A stretch of DNA of 64,000 nt. Source: JBEBXQ01 sp040391535. GTDB lineage: Bacteria; Bacteroidota; Bacteroidia; Cytophagales; Spirosomataceae. The stretch lies in the NCBI GenBank assembly GCA_040391535.1, contig JBEBXQ010000005.1:21561-85560 (forward strand), read 5' to 3'. Shown here piece by piece: positions 8,415 to 17,481 of the stretch. Positions within the stretch are counted from its first letter, which is position 1, and the number at the start of each line of letters is the position of its first letter. A program made the position numbers and the translations under genes. A model generated the notes under the pieces. It saw only the letters and a program-made list of their open reading frames with translations, was not told the origin of the DNA and did not search any database.

Positions 8415-9980
8415 ATGCAATATAATATTCTTTGGGCTGATGATGAGATCGATCTACTCAAGCCGCATATCATGTTCCTTACTAATAAAGGGTATAATGT
8501 AACACCCGTAAACAGCGGTGCTGATGCATTGGATTGTGTTGAAAATGAACGGTTTGATATTGTTTTCCTAGATGAAATGATGCCGGGCATGACGGGACTT
8601 GAGACGCTCGCGCAGATTAAGCAAATGCAGCCCAACCTTCCCGTAGTAATGATTACCAAAAGTGAAGAGGAGCATATTATGGAGGATGCGATTGGCTCCA
8701 AAATAGATGATTATCTGATCAAGCCGCTGAATCCGAACCAGATTCTACTTTCGGTGAAGAAAATCCTGGATAACAAAAGGCTGGTAACCGAAAAAACAAC
8801 ACTTAATTATCAGCAGCAATTCCGGAATCTGGCCATGCAGTATCAGGACAGGATCGGACATGAGGAATGGGCGGAAATTTATAAAAAGCTGATTTATTGG
8901 GAACTGGAACTTAATGAATCGCAGGATGACGGGATGACCGAAGTTTTTAAAATGCAGAAGAGCGAAGCGAACGCCAGTTTTACCAAATTTATTGAAGAGG
9001 AGTATGAAGACTGGCTTAATGACCCGAAGGCCGATAAGCCCATCCTTTCTCACCAGCTGATGAAACAAAAGGTTTTCCCTTATCTGAAGGAAAGTCAGGA
9101 GCCGGTATTCTTCTTGTTGATTGACAATTTTCGTTTTGATCAGTGGAAAGTTATTCAGTCACTTTTACAGGAATATTTTACGATCGAGGAAGAATCCTCT
9201 TATTATTCGATTCTGCCTACTACCACAGGATATGCCCGTAATGCCATCTTTGCGGGGATGATGCCTTCTGAGATAGAAAGGAAATATCCGCAATGGTGGG
9301 TAAGTGATGAAAACACGCCGGATGGGGAAGAGGGATTAAATAATTACGAGTTTGATCTGCTCAAAAAACAACTCGAATGGAACCGGCTGGACATCCGCTC
9401 TTCTTATCATAAAATACTGAATACCAATCAGGGTAAAGCCTTGCTTGATAATTTCAATAATATGTTGGGCAATCAGCTGAATGTGGTGGTGTACAACTTT
9501 GTGGATATGCTTTCGCACGCCCGTACGGATGTACAGATGGTCAAAGAACTGGCACCTGACGAGGCTGCTTATCGTTCCATTACCCGTTCCTGGCTGCTGC
9601 ATTCACCATTACTTGACCTGATTAAGAAAATTGCTGAGAAAAAGTGTCGTCTGATCCTGACTACCGATCACGGGATGATCAGAGTGGATAAACCGGTGAA
9701 AATCATAGGTTACCGCGAAACCAATACCAACCTGCGCTATAAACATGGTAAAAATCTGGGGTATGATGATGCGCATCTGATGGTTTGCAAAAGACCTGAC
9801 CGGTTCTTTCTTCCCAGGCCACATGTTTCTACCACGTATGTATTTACAAAGGAAGATTACTTTTTCGCCTACCCCAATAACTATAACCAGTATGTCAACC
9901 TGTATCGGGATACTTTCCAGCACGGAGGCGTCTCCATGGAGGAGATTATTATCCCCTTTATTGACATGAAAGCCAAATAA
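8415..9980 (+). CDS. porX: PorX, type IX secretion response regulator with a PglZ phosphodiesterase domain
   Basis: The product is 521 residues. The N-terminal receiver domain (1-120) has acidic Asp9/Asp10, phospho-acceptor Asp53 in FLDEMMPG, Thr81 and Lys103. A helical linker (about 120-210) follows. The C-terminal alkaline-phosphatase-superfamily PglZ domain shows metal-ligand candidates Asp237 (LIDNFRFDQW), the nucleophile region Thr269-Thr271 in LPTTTGYARN, Asp418-His419 in TTDHGM, and His503. In Porphyromonas and Flavobacterium, PorX with kinase PorY controls type IX secretion, and its enzymatic domain hydrolyses cyclic or linear oligonucleotides. All residues expected for an active enzyme appear present. 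No porY is adjacent; the regulator is an orphan here. Confidence 0.94.
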   Translation: MQYNILWADDEIDLLKPHIMFLTNKGYNVTPVNSGADALDCVENERFDIVFLDEMMPGMTGLETLAQIKQMQPNLPVVMITKSEEEHIMEDAIGSKIDDYLIKPLNPNQILLSVKKILDNKRLVTEKTTLNYQQQFRNLAMQYQDRIGHEEWAEIYKKLIYWELELNESQDDGMTEVFKMQKSEANASFTKFIEEEYEDWLNDPKADKPILSHQLMKQKVFPYLKESQEPVFFLLIDNFRFDQWKVIQSLLQEYFTIEEESSYYSILPTTTGYARNAIFAGMMPSEIERKYPQWWVSDENTPDGEEGLNNYEFDLLKKQLEWNRLDIRSSYHKILNTNQGKALLDNFNNMLGNQLNVVVYNFVDMLSHARTDVQMVKELAPDEAAYRSITRSWLLHSPLLDLIKKIAEKKCRLILTTDHGMIRVDKPVKIIGYRETNTNLRYKHGKNLGYDDAHLMVCKRPDRFFLPRPHVSTTYVFTKEDYFFAYPNNYNQYVNLYRDTFQHGGVSMEEIIIPFIDMKAK

Positions 9981-10098
9981 CAGACTGACAATTTATCAGT
10001 ATTTAGCGACTGTTTGTCTACGGATGTGATAAAATCGTTGCGGGTATTATTTTTTATGTTTATGTTACAGGTTGAATTTTAAACAATAAAGGCCAGGC

Positions 10099-10773
10099 AT
10101 GAATTACGGAAATGAATTTAGAAAATATGCGGTGCACCATCTTGGATTAAATGGTCTCACTGTTGACGGTTATGTTAATCACACGGTAGAAAATATGACG
10201 CGTGCTGTTATTGAAGAGCGTCCTATGAATTTCAGAGAAGTAGACGTGTTTTCAAGGCTGATGGCCGACAGGATTATTTTTATGGGTACAGGAGTGGATG
10301 ACAATATCGCGAATATTGTGGTTGCTCAGTTGCTCTTCCTGGAATCTGCTGATGCGAAAAAGGACATACTGATGTATATCAACAGCCCCGGGGGCTCTGT
10401 ATATGCCGGGTTAGGTATTTATGATACCATGCAGTACGTAAGGCCTGATGTGGCTACCGTATGTACGAGTCTGGCTGCTTCTATGGGAGCCGTATTGCTG
10501 GCAGGCGGAGCGGCTAACAAGCGTTCGGCACTACCTCATGCGAGAGTAATGATTCACCAGCCGTCAGGCGGTGCTCAGGGGCAATCGAAAGATATCGAAA
10601 TTACAGCCCGTGAGATCATCAAACTCAGAGATGAATTATATGAAATCCTGGCTAATCATACCGGGCAGACTATAAATCAGATTGAACTGGATTCTGATCG
10701 TGATAAATGGTTCCGTGCCAGTGAAGCAAAAGATTATGGATTAATTGATGAAGTGCTGACCAGAACGAAATAA
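10099..10773 (+). CDS. clpP: ATP-dependent Clp protease proteolytic subunit
   Basis: The product is 224 residues, close to the normal ClpP length once a short N-terminal extension is counted. The catalytic triad is visible: Ser128 in SLAASMGAVLL, His153 in MIHQPSGG, and Asp202 in SDRDKWF by spacing. YINSPGGSVYAGLGIYDTM is the oxyanion-side strand. ClpP forms the tetradecameric peptidase chamber served by ClpX or ClpA/C. Unusually, no tig or clpX gene is adjacent; the neighbours are porX upstream (118 bases) and a convergent oxoamine synthase. A strong terminator follows. Confidence 0.97.
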   Translation: MNYGNEFRKYAVHHLGLNGLTVDGYVNHTVENMTRAVIEERPMNFREVDVFSRLMADRIIFMGTGVDDNIANIVVAQLLFLESADAKKDILMYINSPGGSVYAGLGIYDTMQYVRPDVATVCTSLAASMGAVLLAGGAANKRSALPHARVMIHQPSGGAQGQSKDIEITAREIIKLRDELYEILANHTGQTINQIELDSDRDKWFRASEAKDYGLIDEVLTRTK

Positions 10774-10808
10774 GAACCGGTAAGCTAAGCTCAGGTATCC
10801 TGAAATTT

Positions 10809-10854
10809 AAAATCCCTCTGAAAGTGAATTTATCATCATCAGAGGGATTTTTTA
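10809..10854. terminator. Terminator between clpP and the convergent oxoamine synthase
   Basis: AAAATCCCTCTGA pairs with TCAGAGGGATTTT, followed by more T on the plus strand. The A-rich left side makes it usable on the minus strand too. Confidence 0.85.
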
Positions 10855-10872
10855 TGCTTTCCAGTGAAGTGA

Positions 10873-12141
10873 TCAGGCTGGTTGCTGGTCTTCTTCCCTT
10901 TGGTAAACCCTGTTTTTGAGTTTTTCCGCCAATTCGGTAAAGGCATTTAAAGTATATTCCACATCATCAAGCGTATGCGCTGAAGTAGGAATAATTCTCA
11001 GCATGATTTGTCCTTTGGGCACTACCGGATATACGACAATTGAACAGAATACCCCCATATTTTCACGCAGATCACGGACCATACGGGTCACTTCGGGAAT
11101 ACCGCCTTCGCTTTGCAGGAACACGGGTGTTACAGGAGATTCGGTTTCCCCGATATTAAAACCACGGGACCGAAGGCCATCCTGCATAGCGTGTACATTT
11201 TCCCATAATTTTGCACGGAGCTCAGGCATCGTTTTGATCATTTCCAGACGTTTGCGGCAACCCACTACATAAGGCATAGGCAACGCTTTGGCGTAAGTCT
11301 GAGACCTCATGTTGTACTTCAGATACATAATAATATCCTCGTCGTCAGAAGCGATAAACGCGCCGATGGCAGCCATGGATTTAGCGAAGGTAGAGAAGTA
11401 CAGATCAATATCTTTCTGTACGCCCATATATTCTCCCACGCCTGCACCCGTTTCGCCCATTGTCCCGAAGCCGTGAGCGTCGTCTACCAGCAAGCGGAAA
11501 TTATAATCTTTTTTCAGAGCAGCAATCGCTTTCAGGTTGCCGACTTTGCCCGACATACCAAAAACACCTTCTGTAATAACCAGTACACCGCCACCTTTTT
11601 CATCGGCCATTTTAGTGGCACGTTTAAGGTTTTTTTCCAGGCTGTCCATGTCATTATGGTTGAACTTATAGTAAGTCCCCATTTTTGCCTTGTGCAGACG
11701 GATTCCGTCAATCAGACAAGCGTGAGATTCAGCGTCATAAACGATAACATCGCGGTGATCACAAAGGCACTCAATAGCAGACATCACACCCTGATAACCA
11801 TAATTCAGCAGAAATGCGTCTTTCTTGCCGACGAACTCAGCCAGTTCCTTTTCAAAGGTTTCATGAAGAACCGAGTTTCCGGACATCATACGGGCACCCA
11901 TAGGGTAGGCTAATCCCCACTCCTGGGCGGCTTGTCCGTCAATTTCACGAATTTCGGGGTGATTGGCTAATCCAAGATAATTGTTAAGACTCCAGTTCAG
12001 AACTTCTTTGCCCATAAAGCGCATCCTGGGACCCAGTTCTCCTTCAAGCATGGGGAAAGAGAAATAGTGGTGGCTGTTGAGCATTTTCGCCGGAGTGCCG
12101 ATAGGACCGTAATTGCCCTTTAGTTTCTCGAAAATATCCAC
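10873..12141 (-). CDS. Alpha-oxoamine synthase family PLP enzyme (serine palmitoyltransferase / cysteate acyltransferase-like)
   Basis: The product is 422 residues and joins an amino acid to an acyl thioester with loss of CO2. PLP-site residues are Lys254 (STFAKSMAAIG), Asp220 and His223 (LVDDAHGFG), and His140 (ESHAC) as the stacking histidine. Family members include 2-amino-3-ketobutyrate ligase (kbl), biotin AONS (bioF) and serine palmitoyltransferase. No threonine dehydrogenase or biotin gene is nearby, and the glycine-ligase N-terminus does not match. In Bacteroidota such stand-alone genes usually make the long-chain base of sphingolipids or, with cysteate, of capnine sulfonolipids. Which substrate applies is not decided by sequence alone. 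A TAACTTTG box sits upstream at 12192-12199 on its strand. Confidence 0.85.
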   Translation of the reverse strand: MDIFEKLKGNYGPIGTPAKMLNSHHYFSFPMLEGELGPRMRFMGKEVLNWSLNNYLGLANHPEIREIDGQAAQEWGLAYPMGARMMSGNSVLHETFEKELAEFVGKKDAFLLNYGYQGVMSAIECLCDHRDVIVYDAESHACLIDGIRLHKAKMGTYYKFNHNDMDSLEKNLKRATKMADEKGGGVLVITEGVFGMSGKVGNLKAIAALKKDYNFRLLVDDAHGFGTMGETGAGVGEYMGVQKDIDLYFSTFAKSMAAIGAFIASDDEDIIMYLKYNMRSQTYAKALPMPYVVGCRKRLEMIKTMPELRAKLWENVHAMQDGLRSRGFNIGETESPVTPVFLQSEGGIPEVTRMVRDLRENMGVFCSIVVYPVVPKGQIMLRIIPTSAHTLDDVEYTLNAFTELAEKLKNRVYQREEDQQPA

Positions 12142-12191
12142 TTTTTGTTATTTATATTGTATAATGTTTAATCTGTTTTTCAAATACGTGA

Positions 12192-12199
12192 CAAAGTTA
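12192..12199 (-). promoter_or_regulatory. Candidate -7 box for the oxoamine synthase
   Basis: On the minus strand this reads TAACTTTG, an exact match to TAnnTTTG, 51 bases before the start codon. No TTG at the right spacing was found. Confidence 0.4.
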
Positions 12200-12432
12200 T
12201 GAAAAAATGGAAAATTTCATGAAAAATGCCAAATAATTCATTATCAAAATGGTACGAATCCAAAACTGAAGGCCATCCGTCAGGTAGTTTATCTGTATTT
12301 ACCCCTTTAGGGAATGAATAGCATATCTTTTTTTTATTACAATTTGTTTATCCCGGATTCACAAGAGTTCTTTCGGAAGTATGTTCTGAAAATGAGACAA
12401 CAATATCATCAAATTTTTTGTTATATAAGTGT

Positions 12433-12465
12433 TTGAGAATAAAATAATTAGTAAAACTACATTTG
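12433..12465 (+). promoter_or_regulatory. Candidate Bacteroidota promoter upstream of queA
   Basis: TTG at 12433-12435, a 22-base spacer, then TACATTTG at 12458-12465 (exact TAnnTTTG). Confidence 0.5.
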
Positions 12466-12556
12466 TTGGAATAATTAATCCGGCATCATAAAAGAGAGTT
12501 TTTATGAAATTTGAAAATATCAAAGATTTCTGCTATGATAATTTCAAATTAATTAG

Positions 12557-12564
12557 TATTTTTG
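12557..12564 (+). promoter_or_regulatory. Second candidate -7 box upstream of queA
   Basis: TATTTTTG matches TAnnTTTG exactly, but no TTG lies 17-23 bases upstream. It lies about 150 bases ahead of the queA ATG. Confidence 0.4.
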
Positions 12565-12711
12565 CGGTCTTATTTTTATGAGATGCTGTTTTTTGCATGA
12601 ACCATATTTAACTAACGGAGTAGAGGAATTCTGATCATTTTTCTGAAAATGAATGTGGTATTGCAGTGAATCTGATCCCCGAACTATATCCGCGCAACTG
12701 AAATATAAGCT

Positions 12712-13761
12712 ATGAAGCTATCCGAATTTAAGTTTGATCTGCCCCAGAGTTTAATTACCCTTCATCCGGCAAATCGTGGTGAATCACGTATGATGGTGGT
12801 CGACCGGGCAACCGGTAAAATTGAACATAAAGTTTTTACTGACATCATTAACTACTTCGATGACGGAGATGTAATGGTGATTAATGATACGAAGGTATTT
12901 CCGGCACGTTTGTTTGGTCAGAAAGAGAAAACAGGTGCCAAAATTGAAGTATTTCTGCTCAGAGAACTCAACAGGGAAATGCGCTTGTGGGATGTGCTGG
13001 TGGATCCTGCCCGTAAAATAAGGGTTGGAAATAAACTTTATTTTGGTGACAGTGAACTTGTTGCTGAAGTAATTGATAATACGACCTCAAGAGGACGGAC
13101 GATCCGTTTCCTCTATGATGGCGGGCATGAAGAGTTTATGAAGCTGGTTGATCAGCTGGGAGAAACACCGCTTCCTCCGGAGATTATTTCCAGAAGAAAA
13201 GTGGAAAGTGCTGACAGAGAGCGCTTTCAGACCATATTTGCCGAGCATATTGGTGCTGTAGCGGCTCCTACAGCCGGGCTGCATTTTACCAAGGCCATCA
13301 TGAAAAGGCTGGAAATTAAAGGAGTTGACTTTGCACCGGTTACATTGCATGTAGGTTTGGGTACGTTCAGAAGTGTTGATGTTGAGGATCTTACCAAACA
13401 TAAAACGGATTCTGAAAATTATGTAATTGAAGAAAAGTGTACTGAAATCGTTAACAGAGCGATTGATGGTGGAAAACGCATCTGCTCGGTAGGTACAACT
13501 TCTCTTAAAGCAATTGAATCATCGGTATCGGCCAGCGGGCATCTGAAAACGGTAGAAGGATGGACGGATAAGTTTATCTTCCCTCCGTATGAATTCCGCA
13601 TCGCCAACAGCCTGATTACCAATTTCCAGCTGCCGGAATCGATTTTGTATATGACAGCCTGTGCTTTTGGCGGATATGATCTGATCAGAGACGCTTATGA
13701 AATTGCTATTAAAGAAAAATATAAGTTCTTCACTTATGGTGATGTGATGCTGATCATCTGA
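12712..13761 (+). CDS. queA: tRNA preQ1(34) S-adenosylmethionine ribosyltransferase-isomerase
   Basis: The product is 349 residues, the usual QueA length. It transfers and rearranges ribose from SAM onto preQ1 at tRNA position 34, giving epoxyqueuosine. Family motifs are KLSEFKFDLPQSLI, HPANRGESRMMV, VMVINDTKVFPARL, the region AAPTAGLHFT, VTLHVGLGTFRSV, SVGTTSLKAIES, FIFPPYEFRIANSLITNFQLPESILYMT and the closing YGDVMLII. It starts 6 bases before ispD begins to be read (gap 13762-13767), so the two form an operon. A long leader with two promoter boxes precedes it. Confidence 0.97.
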   Translation: MKLSEFKFDLPQSLITLHPANRGESRMMVVDRATGKIEHKVFTDIINYFDDGDVMVINDTKVFPARLFGQKEKTGAKIEVFLLRELNREMRLWDVLVDPARKIRVGNKLYFGDSELVAEVIDNTTSRGRTIRFLYDGGHEEFMKLVDQLGETPLPPEIISRRKVESADRERFQTIFAEHIGAVAAPTAGLHFTKAIMKRLEIKGVDFAPVTLHVGLGTFRSVDVEDLTKHKTDSENYVIEEKCTEIVNRAIDGGKRICSVGTTSLKAIESSVSASGHLKTVEGWTDKFIFPPYEFRIANSLITNFQLPESILYMTACAFGGYDLIRDAYEIAIKEKYKFFTYGDVMLII

Positions 13762-13767
13762 TCTGTC

Positions 13768-14439
13768 ATGCAGAAATTTGCCATTATAGTAGCCGGCGGC
13801 AGCGGAAGCCGTATGAAAACTGATATTCCTAAACAGTTTTTAATGCTGTCCGGCAAACCGGTACTCTTCCATACAATTGAGGCGTTTCAGAATTCTGATA
13901 CCAATCTGCATATCAAACTGGTGCTACCTGCTAACCAGTTTGATATGTGGGCCGCATTATGCCGCCAATTTAATTTCGTTTTTAACGGAGAACTGATTAC
14001 CGGCGGGGAAACCCGATTCCATTCTGTGAAAAACGGACTGGGTGCTATAACCGCTGACGAAGGGATCGTTGCTGTACATGACGGTGTAAGGCCTTTAATT
14101 ACCCCTGATACTATTGCTGCTGCTTTCAGGAAGGCAGAAGAAGAGGGAACGGCGGTTGTAAGCGTGCCGCTGAAAGATTCACTTCGGGAAGTAAAACCGG
14201 ATGGATCCAATGTAGCCGCTTTTCGCGATGTTTACCGTATTGTACAGACTCCCCAGGTGTTCAGGCTCGACTGGATGCGGGATGCCTTTCAGACAGAATG
14301 GATGCCCGGATTCACCGATTGTGCCAGTGTACTTGAATACGGTGGTTATCCGATTCATTTTGTCGATGGAAATTACACCAATATTAAAATTACTACCCCT
14401 GAGGATCTCATTCTCGCAACGGCTTTTCTGAAGGCCTGA
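13768..14439 (+). CDS. ispD: 2-C-methyl-D-erythritol 4-phosphate cytidylyltransferase
   Basis: The product is 223 residues. It makes CDP-methylerythritol from MEP and CTP in the non-mevalonate isoprenoid pathway. The nucleotide-binding start IIVAGGSGSRMKTDIPKQFL, ITGGETRFHSVKNGL, VAVHDGVRPLI, VPLKDSLREV, RIVQTPQVFRLD and NIKITTPEDL are the IspD signature. The gene lies 6 bases after queA and no ispF is fused or adjacent. Downstream, AACCTGA (14469-14475) and TCAGGTT (14492-14498) can pair but lack a T run, so termination there is uncertain. Confidence 0.97.
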   Translation: MQKFAIIVAGGSGSRMKTDIPKQFLMLSGKPVLFHTIEAFQNSDTNLHIKLVLPANQFDMWAALCRQFNFVFNGELITGGETRFHSVKNGLGAITADEGIVAVHDGVRPLITPDTIAAAFRKAEEEGTAVVSVPLKDSLREVKPDGSNVAAFRDVYRIVQTPQVFRLDWMRDAFQTEWMPGFTDCASVLEYGGYPIHFVDGNYTNIKITTPEDLILATAFLKA

Positions 14440-14528
14440 AGTCCTTTGCTGATTTTTGTTATCAATGTAACCTGAGGAGTATTTTTCAGGATCAGGTTGT
14501 ATTGCCTTAATAATAGGATTATCAACTC

Positions 14529-14564
14529 CAAAAAAAGAGGATGCCCGGTTACCAGACATCCTCC
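14529..14564 (-). terminator. Rho-independent terminator of the isocitrate dehydrogenase gene
   Basis: Read on the minus strand, GAGGATG (14563-14557) pairs with CATCCTC (14543-14537) and a run of seven T follows. Confidence 0.8.
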
Positions 14565-14586
14565 CCATTATAAAATCTTTAATCGC

Positions 14587-16806
14587 TTACAGCGTAGCTA
14601 ATGCGGCGTTAAAGGTCTCACTTGAGCGCATGGCTTTTTCTGCCAGCGCGTCATCAGGTGAATAATAACCATCTATTTGCTGAGCTTTTCCCTGAGCAGC
14701 GATCAACTCCTCATTAATCTGGGCTTCGCTGGCGGCCAGCTTTTGTGCCAGCGGAGTAAAGCGAGCCTTAAGGTCGGCGTCTTTGTCCTGCGCTGCCAGC
14801 GCTTCGGCCCAATAGAATGCCAGGTAAAAATGAGAACCACGGTTATCAATTTGTCCTACCTTCCGTGCCGGTGATTTATCATTGGCCAGAAATTTACCGG
14901 TAGCTATATCGAGCGTTTCTGCCAGTACAAGCGCTTTTGCATTGTTTTGCGTTTGTCCCAGATGCTCCAGAGAAACAGCCAGTGCAAGGAATTCGCCCAG
15001 TGAATCCCAGCGAAGATACCCCTCATTCACAAACTGCTCAACGTGCTTCGGAGCAGAACCGCCCGCACCTGTTTCAAACAGACCGCCTCCGTTCATCAGC
15101 GGAACAATTGAAAGCATTTTCGCGGAAGTCCCTAGTTCAAGAATAGGGAAGAGGTCTGTCAGGTAATCACGTAATACGTTTCCTGTTACTGAAATCGTAT
15201 CTTCACCTTTCCGGATTCTTTCCAGAGAGAATTTAGTGGCTTCAACCGGGTTAAGGATCCGGATATCAAGTCCCTGGGTATCATATTCCGGCAGGTATTG
15301 ATTTACTTTTTTAATGATTTCACGGTCGTGAGCACGGTTTTCATCCAGCCAGAAGACAGCAGGAGTGTTGGAAAGACGGGCACGGTTGACGGCCAGTTTT
15401 ACCCAGTCTCTGATGGGAGCGTCTTTCGTCTGGCACATACGGAAAATGTCGCCGGTTTCAACAGGTTGTTCCATGAAAACATTTCCTGCAGCGTCGGTAA
15501 CACGGATAGTGCCACTGGCAGCTGCCTGGAAAGTTTTATCGTGTGAGCCATATTCTTCCGCTTTTTGTGCCATTAAGCCTACATTGGGTACTGAACCCAT
15601 GGTAGTAGGATCAAAAGCTCCGTGTGCTTTGCAGTCCTCAATTGTAGCGGTATAAACACCGGCATAGCAACGATCAGGGATCAGTGCGATGGTATCCTGT
15701 TGCTTACCTGCGGCATTCCACATTTGTCCGGATGTACGGATCATAGCCGGCATGGATGCGTCAACGATCACATCAGAAGGCACGTGCAGGTTGGTTATTC
15801 CTTTATCAGAGTTAACCATAGCCAGCGCCGGACCATTCGCAATGGCGTTATTAATAGCAGCTTTTACTTCTTCTTCCTGTGGGGTACCCGCAATTTTGGC
15901 ATATACATCACCTAAACCGTTGCGTGTATCAATATTCAGCGAAGCAAAAAGATCTGCATATTTTGTAAAAACATCAGCAAAATAAACTTCGACAATAGCA
16001 CCGAACATGATAGGATCAGAAACCTTCATCATGGTGGCTTTCAGGTGCGCTGAAAGTAACACACCGGCTTCTTTGGCGGCCTCCGCTTCTTTGGCTACAA
16101 AGGATTTGAGTGACTTCAGACTCATTACCGCTGAATCAATTACCTCACCGGCTTTCAAGGGAGCAAGCCCTTTCAGTTCCTTTGCAGTTCCATCCTGTCC
16201 CACAAACTCAATTTTAAACTGTGTGGCCTCCGGTACGGTAACCGATTTTTCACTGCCGTAAAAATCACCTTCTGACATGTGGGCCACGCGTGTTTTGGAA
16301 TCGGAAGACCAGGCGCCCATGGAATGCGGATTGGCTTTCGCATAATTTTTTACCGCTTTAGGTGCGCGACGATCTGAGTTTCCTTCCCTCAGCACAGGAT
16401 TCACTGCCGAACCAAGTACTTTCGAGTATTGTGCTTTAATGTTTTTTTCTTCTTCTGTTTTAGGTTCCTCAGGGAAATCCGGAACGGCATAACCCTTGGC
16501 CTGTAATTCAGCAATAGCGGCTTTAAGTTGTGGGATTGAAGCTGAAATATTGGGTAATTTAATAATATTGGCTTCCGGTGTGGTGGCTAACTGCCCTAAT
16601 TCCGCCAGTGCATCACTTATTTTCTGATCTTCCTTAAGGTATGCAGGGAAATTGGCCAGAATCCGGCCGGCTAATGAAATATCTTTCAATTCTACAGCAA
16701 TACCTGCAGTGGCTGTATAAGCCTTTACAATGGGTAGTAACGAGTATGTAGCCAGCATCGGGGCTTCATCTGTCTTGGTGTAGAAAATTGTTGGATTATT
16801 TGACAT
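14587..16806 (-). CDS. icd: Monomeric NADP-dependent isocitrate dehydrogenase
   Basis: The product is 739 residues, matching the monomeric class (about 740), not the 400-residue dimeric one. It converts isocitrate to 2-oxoglutarate with NADPH formation. I chose the ATG at 16804-16806 (MSNNPTIFYTKTDEAPMLATYSLLPIV), which is where the family starts; an upstream in-frame ATG at 16944 would add 46 residues without family character. Family stretches include NIIKLPNISASIPQLKAAI, LREGNSDRRAP, HMSEGDFYGSE, RNGLGDVY, MIRTSGQMWNAAGK, IPDRCYAGVY and FWLDENRAHD. It has its own terminator and a possible -7 box at 16893. It stands alone. Confidence 0.96.
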   Translation of the reverse strand: MSNNPTIFYTKTDEAPMLATYSLLPIVKAYTATAGIAVELKDISLAGRILANFPAYLKEDQKISDALAELGQLATTPEANIIKLPNISASIPQLKAAIAELQAKGYAVPDFPEEPKTEEEKNIKAQYSKVLGSAVNPVLREGNSDRRAPKAVKNYAKANPHSMGAWSSDSKTRVAHMSEGDFYGSEKSVTVPEATQFKIEFVGQDGTAKELKGLAPLKAGEVIDSAVMSLKSLKSFVAKEAEAAKEAGVLLSAHLKATMMKVSDPIMFGAIVEVYFADVFTKYADLFASLNIDTRNGLGDVYAKIAGTPQEEEVKAAINNAIANGPALAMVNSDKGITNLHVPSDVIVDASMPAMIRTSGQMWNAAGKQQDTIALIPDRCYAGVYTATIEDCKAHGAFDPTTMGSVPNVGLMAQKAEEYGSHDKTFQAAASGTIRVTDAAGNVFMEQPVETGDIFRMCQTKDAPIRDWVKLAVNRARLSNTPAVFWLDENRAHDREIIKKVNQYLPEYDTQGLDIRILNPVEATKFSLERIRKGEDTISVTGNVLRDYLTDLFPILELGTSAKMLSIVPLMNGGGLFETGAGGSAPKHVEQFVNEGYLRWDSLGEFLALAVSLEHLGQTQNNAKALVLAETLDIATGKFLANDKSPARKVGQIDNRGSHFYLAFYWAEALAAQDKDADLKARFTPLAQKLAASEAQINEELIAAQGKAQQIDGYYSPDDALAEKAMRSSETFNAALATL

Positions 16807-16892
16807 ATTGTATTTGTTATATGACTTAGAATGAAATAGAATACTTTTTGAATGATGATCCGTTGTTTTGGATGCAAGTCTTTGAAAACAGG

Positions 16893-16900
16893 CAAATTTA
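16893..16900 (-). promoter_or_regulatory. Candidate -7 box for icd
   Basis: The minus strand reads TAAATTTG, an exact TAnnTTTG match 86 bases ahead of the chosen start. This supports the shorter start at 16806, since transcription would begin downstream of the ATG at 16944. No well-spaced TTG was seen. Confidence 0.4.
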
Positions 16901-17145
16901 GCAATTTTAGTTGTCTTACTGCACTTGAAGAAAAGTGTTTTCAAAAAATCCTGAAAAATGAAATGAATATCCGTAAGGACTTATATGGTTTGATATTTTA
17001 TTTGGTTATTCTATAAAATTCAGAAGGATCGTCTGCGAAGAGTAATTAATGAATCCGGGGTTTATCCGGCATCAGCACATTGCTTTACTATTGTCGTTAC
17101 AGATTATGCTGAGTACTTGCCGGGTATTTTATTTCAGTTTTTCGA

Positions 17146-17448
17146 TCAGTGTTTCCCGGTTTGCTTTTTATAAGGGGCATAATGCCCGCCGTCCTGAATA
17201 GTAACTAATTCATTGTTGTCAGACGGACAATTTTTTAACCGCTTCCCGGATATAGAATAAGGGAGATTCGTATCGCTTGTCCCGTGGATCAGCAATGAGT
17301 TGCCTCTGTAATTTTTAATCAGAATGGAAATAAGATGTCCGCTAAGGGTTAGTCTCAGGATAGCAGGTGTTAGGTAAATTACCTTTTAATACAATGCTCC
17401 TGTATCAGACAAACCGGGTGCCCTTGCATCAGATGGTCCTGCAAATGG
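17146..17448 (-). pseudogene. Remnant of an alpha/beta hydrolase (esterase) C-terminus
   Basis: Translating the minus strand gives a piece ending in a normal stop at 17146-17148. Reading upstream it contains NELVTIQDGGHYAPY (the catalytic-histidine segment), GNSLLIHGTSDTNLPYS (the catalytic-aspartate segment, as in LLIHGxxDxxVP), and further up FAGPSDARAPG and VIYLTPA. A TAA stop interrupts the frame between GALY and KVIYLTP, near 17385, and another in-frame TAG closes the frame near 17449. No catalytic-serine half was found upstream, where icd begins. This is the pattern of a feruloyl/acetylxylan esterase-like hydrolase that lost its front half and gained a stop. The bases between 16945 and 17145 hold nothing that I recognise. 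Confidence 0.7.
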
Positions 17449-17481
17449 CTATAACAGTTAAATTCCTGACAAAATTTTAGT

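Larger units (their letters stand above)
12142..12711. other. 570-base intergenic region between two divergent genes
   Basis: This A/T-rich region holds promoter boxes on both strands (listed separately) but no credible reading frame, tRNA or hairpin terminator. The distance from the first plus-strand promoter to queA leaves a leader of about 240 bases. Confidence 0.6.

Noticed and set aside
16807..16944. 46-residue upstream extension of isocitrate dehydrogenase
   Set aside because: Family members start at MSNNPTIFYTK-like sequence, and a -7 box lies inside the extension.
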